Shown: positions 40,911 through 49,475 of the stretch, piece by piece
Numbering within the stretch: the first letter of the stretch is position 1
How the letters are laid out: each line of letters starts with the position of its first letter
Assembly: GCA_029012425.1 (NCBI GenBank)
Contig: JAQXMB010000042.1
Span: 1 to 64,000 of the forward strand
Length of the DNA stretch: 64,000 nucleotides
Direction: 5' to 3'
Source of the DNA: a bacterium
GTDB taxonomy: Bacteria > Bacillota > Clostridia > Lachnospirales > Lachnospiraceae
Program-made: the position numbers and the translations under genes
Notes under the pieces: generated by a model
The model's database searches: none
Told to the model about the DNA's origin: nothing
The model's input: the letters and a program-made list of their open reading frames with translations, nothing else

Positions 40911-41102
40911 ATGGCAAAAGATGGATTAGGCATCACCAACATGAACGGTGATACAACCGATGAGAACAAGACATGCGGACTTCAGGATATGAACTGTCTG
41001 GCTGGTCAGGAAGTAAAAGAGCATAGCTTAAACAACATGAACGGTGATTCCGGTGATGACGACAAGAGTTGTGGTCTTCAGGATATGAACTGTGTTCAGT
41101 AA
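40911..41102 (+). CDS. 63-aa protein with duplicated NMNGD-x(n)-K-x-CGLQDMNC module
   Basis: RBS AGGAGG upstream; two 22-aa repeats ITNMNGDTTDENKTCGLQDMNC and LNNMNGDSGDDDKSCGLQDMNC; promoter and strong terminator flank it. Confidence 0.8.
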   Translation: MAKDGLGITNMNGDTTDENKTCGLQDMNCLAGQEVKEHSLNNMNGDSGDDDKSCGLQDMNCVQ

Positions 41103-41120
41103 TTTCATTTTTGAATAGTC

Positions 41121-41149
41121 AAAAAGAACCACTTTTGTGGTTCTTTTTC
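41121..41149 (+). terminator. Terminator of the 63-aa gene
   Basis: AAAAAGAACCAC-TTTT-GTGGTTCTTTTT. Confidence 0.9.
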
Positions 41150-41176
41150 TTTCTATTCGCGCTTTCTTTGCTATTT

Positions 41177-41650
41177 CTACAGACAAGTCCAGATATAATA
41201 GATCACTCCAAGTATCCAGCTCGTAAAAATTCCATATAATATGACAGGTCCACAGATTGTAAAAATCTTGGCGCCGCATCCAAAGACATTTCCCTCGCTT
41301 CCGCGAAATTCAATTGCCGGTGCAGCCACAGAGTTTGCAAATCCGGTAATCGGTACAAGTGCACCCGCTCCACCCCATTTTGCAAAGGTCGGATAAATAT
41401 TCAGACCCGTTAGGAGTACGCTTAACAATACGAGTATGAGTGTACACCACATGGGTGCCATCTCTTCATCTGCTCCACATGACTTTGCAATTGCGATGAT
41501 TGCTTGTCCAATCGTACAGATAACGCCTCCCACGATAAATGCCTTCAGCATGTTTCCACCCAGACTGTAGGTCGGTGTCACCTGCTTGACATATTCATTA
41601 TACTCCTGCTGCTGTCTAAGCTTCTGCTCCGGAATCCGATCCTGTTTCAT
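41177..41650 (-). CDS. spoVAC: Stage V sporulation protein AC
   Basis: NMLKAFIVGGVICTIGQAII...LTGLNIYPTFAKWGGAGALVPITGFANSVAAPAIEFRGSEG. Confidence 0.93.
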   Translation of the reverse strand: MKQDRIPEQKLRQQQEYNEYVKQVTPTYSLGGNMLKAFIVGGVICTIGQAIIAIAKSCGADEEMAPMWCTLILVLLSVLLTGLNIYPTFAKWGGAGALVPITGFANSVAAPAIEFRGSEGNVFGCGAKIFTICGPVILYGIFTSWILGVIYYIWTCL

Positions 41651-41990
41651 ATGACATTACTCCTTTTTCTATTGCCGATTGGCTCATGTTTTCCACATAA
41701 GCATATGTTTTTTTCACATTTTTATTCTTTGGTGTTAACATTTTGTCACTGTCCTCCGATATATGTTTCATCTGATACATATATGTGCACAGAAAACAGT
41801 ATCTATTCAAAGTCAGGATATTTTCAAAAATACTTTACTCTGAATAGTTGCAAAGAGAATAACAGGATGAACCACGGACGGCAAATGGATTTGAAAAAGG
41901 GAGTTTTTCTGATTCTTCGCTGTCTTTTATTTTGTTTTGTAGGGAAACAATTCATCATAAACAGGTGTCCTTGAAAAAAGGAGCATTGTT

Positions 41991-43076
41991 ATGATCATTC
42001 AATCTGGTAATGTTGGAATGAGCGCAAAAAGAAGCTATTATTCACACTCATATTCCAATCAGTCTCTTCAGGTGTGGGGAAAAGGCTCTGCGCTCATCTC
42101 TCCCACCTTAGCCGGTATCACAACGGCCACGGACAAACAAAAAAATGCCTCGCAGAGTTCTTCTGCAAAGCATGCAATTTATGGCGATGGCAATAACAGC
42201 AATGATTTTTTCACAGAGCTGCAGAATCGTTACAAACCGAGTCAAAAGGTCAGCCGCCCCTTACGCACAGGGTCTTCGGATTCACTCAAGGACTTGCAAA
42301 AGATACGCCAGCGCACATTAAGCTATATTCTGGATTTACTGTTCTCAAAGGAGCGGCGATGGGATTATAGCAGCGCACAAAATCTCCCAAGTGACAGCAC
42401 AGAAAACAACTTTGGCGGTCAGTATACAGCCGAATTCTATTATGAGGAAAATGAGAATGTCAGTTTCTCCACGGAAGGTATGGTAAAGACCTCGGACGGC
42501 AAAGAAATCAGCTTTCAGCTCGACCTGACACTGAGCAGATCGTTTGTACAGTACTCTCGTGAGGCAATTGATTTTGGTGCACCCCGCATGATGGATCCGC
42601 TTGTTATCAATCTGGATTCACCGTCTGCCAATGTAAGCGATCAGAAATTCTATTTTGATCTCGACGGTGATGGTCACGAGGAATCTATTTCTTCACTTGG
42701 TGCAGGAAGCGGTTTTCTTGCTTTGGACAAAAACGGAGATGGTATCATTAATGATGGAAGTGAATTATTCGGAACCAAAAGCGGCAATGGCTTTGAGGAT
42801 TTATCTGCATTTGATCTTGATAAAAACGGATGGATCGATGAAGCAGATGATATCTTCGACAAGCTTCTCGTCTGGACGAAGGATGAAAATGGCAACGACA
42901 AGCTGATTGATCTTAAAAAAGCAGGTGTGGGCGCCATCTATCTCGGAGCTGCCGACACGCAGTTTTCTTTAAACGACACCGGCAACAGAACGAATGCCTT
43001 GATTCAAAAAAGCGGTATTTTTCTGTACGAAAGCGGGCGCTCAGGCACGATACAGCAGGTGGATTTAGCCACCTGA
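41991..43076 (+). CDS. Protein with EF-hand-like calcium-binding repeats resembling RTX/FrpC-type modules
   Basis: DPLVINLDS...KFYFDLDGDGHEESISSLGAGSGFLALDKNGDGIINDGSELFG...FDLDKNGWIDEADDIFDKLLVWTKDENGN; RBS AAAGGAG. Confidence 0.75.
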   Translation: MIIQSGNVGMSAKRSYYSHSYSNQSLQVWGKGSALISPTLAGITTATDKQKNASQSSSAKHAIYGDGNNSNDFFTELQNRYKPSQKVSRPLRTGSSDSLKDLQKIRQRTLSYILDLLFSKERRWDYSSAQNLPSDSTENNFGGQYTAEFYYEENENVSFSTEGMVKTSDGKEISFQLDLTLSRSFVQYSREAIDFGAPRMMDPLVINLDSPSANVSDQKFYFDLDGDGHEESISSLGAGSGFLALDKNGDGIINDGSELFGTKSGNGFEDLSAFDLDKNGWIDEADDIFDKLLVWTKDENGNDKLIDLKKAGVGAIYLGAADTQFSLNDTGNRTNALIQKSGIFLYESGRSGTIQQVDLAT

Positions 43077-43082
43077 GAGGCG

Positions 43083-43403
43083 TTATCTCGTCCACATCCG
43101 CTGTTCGTTAAGACCCATCTGCAGAAGTTCTGCCATCTGTTCGTCATAACGATCAACATTCGGATGATAATAGCGAAGCATATGCTTTAAATGCACTTCT
43201 CTGGCATCCGTCGGCTCATAGGAAGCAAGTAACTCCTGCACAAGTGTACCGAGTGCATCCGGTTTTATATCAGCCGGAATCTCCCGCTCAAGAATTTTAC
43301 CGAGCAGGCCACTCGCATAATAGAACTCATAATTTCCGGTCATCACGGAAGCCTGCAGGCTACATTTGATTACAATGCTTTCTCTGGCTAATTCAACATG
43401 CAT
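43083..43403 (-). CDS. Hypothetical protein (~106 aa)
   Basis: Start ATG at 43403 (MHVELARESIVIKCSLQAS...) with GGGGG upstream and a sigma-A-like promoter; the ORF-track extension to 43709 overlaps spoVAB out of frame. Confidence 0.65.
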   Translation of the reverse strand: MHVELARESIVIKCSLQASVMTGNYEFYYASGLLGKILEREIPADIKPDALGTLVQELLASYEPTDAREVHLKHMLRYYHPNVDRYDEQMAELLQMGLNEQRMWTR

Positions 43404-43430
43404 AAGAATACCCCCTGTCTTACACCAAGT

Positions 43431-43459
43431 ATAGCACAGGGGGTTTTGTTTTTTCAATC
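43431..43459 (-). promoter_or_regulatory. Promoter (TTGAAA-N18-TATACT) with 9-bp inverted repeat ACCCCCTGT/ACAGGGGGT flanking the -10
   Basis: Read on minus strand just upstream of 43403. Confidence 0.5.
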
Positions 43460-43885
43460 CGGTGTCAGGCCATGACAAAAATACCATAGTGCACCGCAAG
43501 TTTTTCCTAATGCCATCAGCGCAACAAACCATGACATTCCAAAGCGTATTTTCGTTCTCATAAACAGGATTGGAAAAATGGAAAGCACCTCTGCAAGTGC
43601 CGCAGATACACAGCCAACATACATCCCGCACAAGACTCCCCATGCAATGACAAACCAGCTGCCCGATGGCAGAGGTAACGCAGGGTATTGGGAAAACAGC
43701 CCTCCGCATATCAATCCGGCGATAATCAGGTACTCATACAGCGACAGAAGCCGCATCGTATGGCTCGTTCCAATCATCCTGGGAAATACACCGATCTTCA
43801 TTAAAAAAGCCACAACGCCCCCGGAAATTGCGCTTCCTGATGCAATTCCTATCAGGCACATGCATATCCAGCTCCATACATTCAA
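43454..43885 (-). CDS. spoVAB: Stage V sporulation protein AB
   Basis: Multi-TM; GLASGS-type IGIASGSAISGGVVAFLMKIGVFPRMIGTSHT, LSIFPILFMR. Confidence 0.85.
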   Translation of the reverse strand: MNVWSWICMCLIGIASGSAISGGVVAFLMKIGVFPRMIGTSHTMRLLSLYEYLIIAGLICGGLFSQYPALPLPSGSWFVIAWGVLCGMYVGCVSAALAEVLSIFPILFMRTKIRFGMSWFVALMALGKTCGALWYFCHGLTPD

Positions 43886-44226
43886 GACTGCTGCTTCTCC
43901 TTTTCTTTGATCCGTTCAATCGTGTCCTCAACATCCTGCTCATATTTGCTCATTTCCACCTGAAGCGGTGTCGGATCTGTCTCCTTTTTCTTCAAACTGA
44001 AATGATTGAAGAAAATAAGGATTCCAAGCGAAAGCCCAATCGAATACCCAATTTCCAATCCTCCAATACTCTCCGGTGCTTTCCCTAACGATTGCTCATA
44101 AATCTGTGCAAACAGATTCACAATTCCGATATCATTATGAAACGCCATGATAGAAAATCCCGAACCGAAAAAAATTACAATCCCCACAAGTATTGCTTTG
44201 ATAATTGTCCAGAGATTTCTATCCAT
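43882..44226 (-). CDS. SpoVAA-like protein, C-terminal membrane domain only
   Basis: AILVGIVIFFGSGFSIMAFHNDIGIVNLF...EIGYSIGLSLGILIFFNHFSLKKKETDPTPLQVEM resembles the SpoVAA C-terminus; adjacent to spoVAB. Confidence 0.75.
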   Translation of the reverse strand: MDRNLWTIIKAILVGIVIFFGSGFSIMAFHNDIGIVNLFAQIYEQSLGKAPESIGGLEIGYSIGLSLGILIFFNHFSLKKKETDPTPLQVEMSKYEQDVEDTIERIKEKEKQQS

Positions 44227-44374
44227 TGCAGTCAGATTCTTTCATATTTTTGACCAGTTCTACACCATGTTGTCTCTGATAGCTTTGCTGTTTTCCCGTA
44301 TAGTACTGGATTCCAAACCAGATGATGAGTACCAGAATGACAGCCAGAATAACCCGATAAATAAATTTTGCCAT
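44219..44374 (-). CDS. 51-aa single-TM small protein (not in the supplied ORF track)
   Basis: MAKFIYRVILAVILVLIIWFGIQYYTGKQQSYQRQHGVELVKNMKESDCNG; RBS GAGGGAG; its stop overlaps the next start as ATGGATAG. Confidence 0.65.
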   Translation of the reverse strand: MAKFIYRVILAVILVLIIWFGIQYYTGKQQSYQRQHGVELVKNMKESDCNG

Positions 44375-44428
44375 ATTCACACTCCCTCGTATTTCATTTC
44401 TTTGGAGTTAGTGTGTGAATATGGCAAA
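44367..44428 (-). promoter_or_regulatory. Perfect 16-bp inverted repeat that would sequester the start codon of the 51-aa gene
   Basis: TTTGCCATATTCACAC (44367-44382) / GTGTGAATATGGCAAA (44413-44428). Confidence 0.65.
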
Positions 44429-44455
44429 TTATTATTCGCTCTATTAATTTCTTTT

Positions 44456-45070
44456 TTATGCTACATTCTTGTTAACAGCTAACATCGCACGGGAGATTGC
44501 ACTTCCTACGATAAAGCAAAGCAGCGCCTCTATCAGGCCGTTTACTCCAACAAAAGCCATTACAAACATGAACGGGTTTGCCGCACCAAGCGCACTCACA
44601 AATCCCTGAATGTAATCTGTCTGATAGAAGAAAATTACGATACAACTCATAAAGAATAATGTATTCAACAGTGGACAGCAAAGATTTGCAATCATAAGAC
44701 TTACCGCATCTTTTGTGCATATCTTTTTCAACAAAGCATAAATCAGTCCTGTCAACCATCCCATCAGCGTACGGGCTACGACACATGTAACAAAAGTTCC
44801 AACCGGATTAATCTGAAGAAGCATCGCTCCAAATGGACTCATTCCAAAGCACTGCATAAAACTTGTAATACCAAATACAGCACCAAGAATCGCTCCTCCT
44901 ACAGGACCCATAAGAACCGAACCCACAGCAACAGGCACAACGATCAAAGTAATCTCAAGACCGAGTGTGCGAATATATCCAATCGGAGTAAACGCAAGAA
45001 TAAAAATAATGGCTACGAACATCGCCATCTCAACCATTGCCACGGTTCTCTGTCTCCGCTCATTTCTCAT
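44456..45070 (-). CDS. ECF transporter S component family membrane protein
   Basis: Six-TM small membrane protein: MFVAIIFILAFTPIGYIRTLGLEITLIVVPVAVGSVLMGPVGGAILGAVFG. Confidence 0.8.
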   Translation of the reverse strand: MRNERRQRTVAMVEMAMFVAIIFILAFTPIGYIRTLGLEITLIVVPVAVGSVLMGPVGGAILGAVFGITSFMQCFGMSPFGAMLLQINPVGTFVTCVVARTLMGWLTGLIYALLKKICTKDAVSLMIANLCCPLLNTLFFMSCIVIFFYQTDYIQGFVSALGAANPFMFVMAFVGVNGLIEALLCFIVGSAISRAMLAVNKNVA

Positions 45071-45093
45071 AAAAAATAACTCCTTTAATCTGC

Positions 45094-45138
45094 AAAAATT
45101 CCCGACAGACAACAAAAAGCTGCTGCCTGCCGGGATTT
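45094..45138 (-). terminator. Terminator of the butyrate operon
   Basis: AAATCCCGGCAGGCAG...CTGTCGGGAATTTTT on the minus strand. Confidence 0.8.
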
Positions 45139-45174
45139 TACACCTCAAAAATACTATGTATTTCGAACTGTCAA

Positions 45175-46230
45175 TTATTTAGCGTTTGCTTTGATTGCCT
45201 CAGTAAGTGCAGGAACAATCTTATTCAGATCTCCTACGATACCGTAGTCAGCTACATCAAAGATCGGAGCATCTGCATCCTTATTAATTGCAACAATAAG
45301 GTCAGACTCTTCCATACCGGCTACATGCTGGATTGCTCCGGAAATACCGATTGCAAAGTAGACATTCGGACGAACAGTCTTTCCGGTCTGTCCTACCTGA
45401 TAATCAGGTGCTAACCAACCGTTCTCAACAACTGCACGCGAGCAGCTTACCATTCCGCCCAATGCATCTGCTAAATCCTGAAGCATCTTGAAGTTCTCAG
45501 CACTTCCAACTCCACGACCACCGGATACAAGGATCTTTGCATCCATGATGTTCTCAACCTGACCAACCGCCTTAACAACTTCCGTGATTTCTACATATCT
45601 GTTGTTCGGAGTAAATCCGGGATTGTACTCAATAACATTTGCCTTTGCACCTGCAATTGGATCAATCTTCTGCATAACACCGGGACGAACAGTTGCCATC
45701 TGAGGTCTGTTATCCGGGCAAGCGATGGTAGCAATCGTGTTTCCGCCAAATGCAGGACGGGTCATAAGTAACTGATTGTGCTTCTGCTCGTCTTCTTTTC
45801 CGGGAGCAGCTACTAACGGGAAGTCACCGATCTCAAGAACTGTACAGTCTGCTGTCAAACCGGTTGCAACTCTTGCAGATACAGTAGGTCCAAGATCACG
45901 ACCAATAGCGGTTGCACCAACCAGCATAATCTCCGGCTTGTACTCATTGATTACGGAAGCAAGTGCGTGAGCGTAAGGCTCGGTTCTGTATGTCTCTAAC
46001 TCGGGATCATCTACAACGATTACCTTGTCTGCGCCGTACTCAGCGAGCTTATCACACAAGTTCTTTACATTAGATCCCAAAAGTACTGCTGTAACATCTG
46101 TTCCTAAATCTGCAGCCAGCTCCTTAGCTTTTCCAAGCAGCTCGAAAGCAATGGAACTAATCTCATTGTCTACCTGCTGTGCGTAGATATATACGCCCTT
46201 ATATTCTTCTAAACCCATTTTTTTCACCAC
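45175..46230 (-). CDS. etfA: Electron transfer flavoprotein alpha subunit
   Basis: VSGGRGVGSAENFKMLQDLADALGG...YFAIGISGAIQHVAGM. Confidence 0.96.
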   Translation of the reverse strand: MVKKMGLEEYKGVYIYAQQVDNEISSIAFELLGKAKELAADLGTDVTAVLLGSNVKNLCDKLAEYGADKVIVVDDPELETYRTEPYAHALASVINEYKPEIMLVGATAIGRDLGPTVSARVATGLTADCTVLEIGDFPLVAAPGKEDEQKHNQLLMTRPAFGGNTIATIACPDNRPQMATVRPGVMQKIDPIAGAKANVIEYNPGFTPNNRYVEITEVVKAVGQVENIMDAKILVSGGRGVGSAENFKMLQDLADALGGMVSCSRAVVENGWLAPDYQVGQTGKTVRPNVYFAIGISGAIQHVAGMEESDLIVAINKDADAPIFDVADYGIVGDLNKIVPALTEAIKANAK

Positions 46231-46244
46231 TTTTCTTTATAATA

Positions 46245-47027
46245 TTAGATAATGTGTTTCTCGGTTAACTTGCTCATGATGTAGTTTACTGACTCGGTAG
46301 GATCTAAAGCAACCTTCTCGCCTGCACCCTTGCGAACCTTGTCAGAAGCCTTCGCAATCTTGGTGGGAGATCCTTTAAGTCCTAAGTTTGAATCATCAAC
46401 ATCCTTTAAGTCTGCTCTGCCCCATACGGTTACTTCTTTGTCATATGCATCGAAAATTCCGCCGGGTGTCATATATCTGGGAACATTAAGCTCTGATAAT
46501 GCTGTGATTAAGCAGGGCATCTGAGCCTTAACCATATGATATCTGTCTTCATACTGACGCTTAACAACTACGCTGTCACCCTCGACCTTGATATCTGCTG
46601 CATATGAGATAACAGGTAACTGAAGATGCTCTGCAATCTGCGGTCCTACCTGAGCGGTATCACCGTCGATTGCCTGACGACCGGTAATGATTAAATCATA
46701 ATCGATATTTCTGAGTGCGCCTGCGATTGTTGTTGATGTCGCCCATGTATCAGCTCCACCAAGTACACGATCGGTAACAAGAATTGCATTGTCTGCGCCC
46801 ATAGCCATTGCCTCACGAAGTACATCGTCAGCCTTGGGAAGACCCATAGTAAGTACAGTTACTTCTGCGCCGGTCTGCTCTTTAATTCTTAATGCTGCCT
46901 CTAATCCGGCTTTGTCATCCGGATTCATGATTGCAAGCATAGCTGCTCTATCAAGTGTTCCATCAGGGTTAAACTTAACGCCGCCCTTGGTATCAGGAAC
47001 CTGTTTAATACATACTACGATTTTCAT
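46245..47027 (-). CDS. etfB: Electron transfer flavoprotein beta subunit
   Basis: MKIVVCIKQVPDTKGGVKFNPDGTLDR, IITGRQAIDGDTAQVGPQIAE. Confidence 0.96.
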   Translation of the reverse strand: MKIVVCIKQVPDTKGGVKFNPDGTLDRAAMLAIMNPDDKAGLEAALRIKEQTGAEVTVLTMGLPKADDVLREAMAMGADNAILVTDRVLGGADTWATSTTIAGALRNIDYDLIITGRQAIDGDTAQVGPQIAEHLQLPVISYAADIKVEGDSVVVKRQYEDRYHMVKAQMPCLITALSELNVPRYMTPGGIFDAYDKEVTVWGRADLKDVDDSNLGLKGSPTKIAKASDKVRKGAGEKVALDPTESVNYIMSKLTEKHII

Positions 47028-47068
47028 GTATTTTTTCTCCTTTTATTATTTATTATGGCGGATTACGA

Positions 47069-48223
47069 CTATTTAAGAAGTGCACCAGAGATAACCATAC
47101 GCTGAACTTCTGATGTTCCCTCATAGATCTCAGTGATCTTAGCATCACGCATCATTCGTTCTACATCGTACTCTCTGATATATCCGTATCCTCCAAAGAG
47201 CTGTACACACTCGGTTGTAACAGCCATTGCAGTCTCAGCAGCAAACAACTTAGCCTTTGCAGCTTCTACTGAATAAACCTTCTGGGTTGCCTTAGCCATA
47301 GCAGCCTTGTAAACCAAAAGCTGGGCAGCTTCAACTCTTGCAGCCATATCTGCAAGCTTAAACTGTGTATTCTGCTGTGCAGCGATTGCACGACCAAACT
47401 GCTTTCTCTCCTTGGTATATTCAATGGTGCGCTCTAATGCGCCCTCAGCGATACCAAGTGCCTGAGCAGCGATACCGATACGACCACCATCCAGAGTATG
47501 CATTGCAATCGGGAATCCCTTTCCTTCGGGTCCAAGCAAAGCATCCTTAGGGATTCTGCAATCTTCGAAAATTAACTCGTAGGTTGAAGATCCACGGATA
47601 CCCATCTTCTTCTCCTTGGTTCCGAATGAGAATCCGGGAGCGCCCTTCTCAACGATGAATGCAGAGAAGTTTTTCTTCTTTCTTCCGCGCTTGTCCACAG
47701 TAATACTTGTGATAGCGATTACGATATAAACATCTGCAACCTTACCGTTGGTGATGAAGCACTTAGAGCCGTTAAGAACCCACTCATCTCCATCCAATAC
47801 AGCCTTCGTCTGTGCTCCCTGCGCATCAGTACCTGCACCGGGCTCGGTAAGTGCGAAAGCTCCAAGTAACTCACCTTTTGCAAGGGGAGCAACATATTTC
47901 TGCTTCTGCTCTTCCGTACCATAGGTCATAATCGGATCGATGCAAAGTGAGGTATGTGCAGAAACGATAACACCAGTCGTACCACAAACCTTTGATAACT
48001 CCTCTACGCACATTACATATGTAAGGGGATCACATCCCTGTCCGCCGTACTCCTTCGGTACAGGAATTCCTAAAAATCCATATTTAGCCATCTTTGCAAC
48101 AGTCTCAGCGGGGAAAGCTTCTGTCTCGTCAGTCTCCTGCGCAAGGGGCTTTACTTCTGTCTCGGCAAACTCTCTGAATAAAGAGCGGGCCATTTCATGC
48201 TTTTTATCTAAAGAAAAGTCCAT
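47069..48223 (-). CDS. bcd: Butyryl-CoA dehydrogenase (acyl-CoA dehydrogenase family)
   Basis: [80 protein letters not shown]. Confidence 0.95.
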   Translation of the reverse strand: MDFSLDKKHEMARSLFREFAETEVKPLAQETDETEAFPAETVAKMAKYGFLGIPVPKEYGGQGCDPLTYVMCVEELSKVCGTTGVIVSAHTSLCIDPIMTYGTEEQKQKYVAPLAKGELLGAFALTEPGAGTDAQGAQTKAVLDGDEWVLNGSKCFITNGKVADVYIVIAITSITVDKRGRKKKNFSAFIVEKGAPGFSFGTKEKKMGIRGSSTYELIFEDCRIPKDALLGPEGKGFPIAMHTLDGGRIGIAAQALGIAEGALERTIEYTKERKQFGRAIAAQQNTQFKLADMAARVEAAQLLVYKAAMAKATQKVYSVEAAKAKLFAAETAMAVTTECVQLFGGYGYIREYDVERMMRDAKITEIYEGTSEVQRMVISGALLK

Positions 48224-48402
48224 GATTTACACTCCTTTTTTGATTATTAATTGAATAAATAAAATAGCTATTCAGGCATTATCTCGATTACGCTAAAGCT
48301 CCATCTCGATAATGATTCACACCAAAGAAATCGCCACACATGTATTCATTCATACAGGTATGCTTCCTACATGATGTGCCGATTGCTCTGGCTTTGAATC
48401 GT

Positions 48403-49275
48403 TTAGATAGCATCAACGGGTGTCTTCGTACGATCTGCGTTGTAAACATAGAATCCTTTTCCGCTCTTAGCACCCAGATTTCCACCGCGAACCATCTTAC
48501 GAATTAACGGACATGCGCGATACTTGCTGTCTCCGGTCTCATTGTAAAGTACATCCATGATTGCAAGGCAGATATCCAAACCAATGAAATCTCCTAACTC
48601 AAGGGGGCCCATGGGATGGTTTGCGCCAAGCTTCATAGCTGCATCGATACCTGCGATGTCAGATACACCTTCCATCTTAATGAAAGCTGCCTCATTAATC
48701 ATCGGAATAAGGATACGGTTAACTACGAATCCTGCTGCCTCGTTAACCTGAACTGCAGTCTTTCCGATTTCAGCAGAGATCTTCTTGATTGCGTCAACGG
48801 TCTCTACGGGTGTATTTACACCGGCGATAACCTCAACCAGCTTCATGCGATCAGCAGGGTTGAAGAAATGCATTCCGATCATCGGACGGGTAAGTCCGTT
48901 TCCAATCTCAGTGATTGAAAGGCTTGATGTATTAGAAGCGAAGATACACTCCGGCTTTGCAATCTTGTCAAGCTCTGCAAAAGTTGTCTTCTTAACTTCC
49001 ATATTCTCAAAAGCTGCCTCAACGATCAAATCGCAGTCTGCACAAAGGTCTTCCTTTAAGCCGGGAGTAATCTTTGCAAGAATTGCATCTACAGCTTCCT
49101 GAGTCATTTTTCCTTTTTCAACAAGTCTTGCATATCCTTTTGCAATCTTGTCTTTTCCGCCCTGTGCCCACTCCTGCTTGATATCACACAGTGCAACTTC
49201 ATAGCCGTCAACCATAGCAAATGCCTTAGCAATGCCCTGTCCCATAGTTCCGGCACCAATTACGCCTACCTTCAT
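48403..49275 (-). CDS. hbd: 3-hydroxybutyryl-CoA dehydrogenase
   Basis: MKVGVIGAGTMGQGIAKAFA, FASNTSSLSITEI, GMHFFNPADRMKLVEVI. Confidence 0.96.
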   Translation of the reverse strand: MKVGVIGAGTMGQGIAKAFAMVDGYEVALCDIKQEWAQGGKDKIAKGYARLVEKGKMTQEAVDAILAKITPGLKEDLCADCDLIVEAAFENMEVKKTTFAELDKIAKPECIFASNTSSLSITEIGNGLTRPMIGMHFFNPADRMKLVEVIAGVNTPVETVDAIKKISAEIGKTAVQVNEAAGFVVNRILIPMINEAAFIKMEGVSDIAGIDAAMKLGANHPMGPLELGDFIGLDICLAIMDVLYNETGDSKYRACPLIRKMVRGGNLGAKSGKGFYVYNADRTKTPVDAI

Positions 49276-49327
49276 TTGATAGATCCTCCTTATTATATGT
49301 ATATATTTTAGTTTTGTAAGAATCCAC

Positions 49328-49457
49328 GGATTGCATTATGCTTCGCATTTCCGCAATCCTATGGACACTCGTAATCCGCCTTATCAGGCTACTTACTCGT
49401 GTCCATGAATGTTTCTAATGTTCAGATAACAACGCGAATAAATTCTCGTGTTATCTG
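49328..49457 (-). other. Three consecutive intercistronic hairpins between thl and hbd
   Basis: GGATTGC/GCAATCC; ATGGACAC/GTGTCCAT; CAGATAACAACGCGAAT/ATTCTCGTGTTATCTG. Confidence 0.6.
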
Positions 49458-49475
49458 CTCATTGAAACCGGATTC

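Noticed and set aside
43083-43709. 208-aa ORF extending the hypothetical gene into spoVAB
   Set aside because: The N-terminal ~100 aa overlap spoVAB in another frame; a better start with a GGGGG RBS and promoter is at 43403.
48288-48485. 65-aa ORF in the hbd-bcd gap, considered as a possible crt remnant
   Set aside because: Translation (MEIWVLRAEKDSMFTTQIVRRHPLM...) shows no crotonase motifs and overlaps hbd out of frame.
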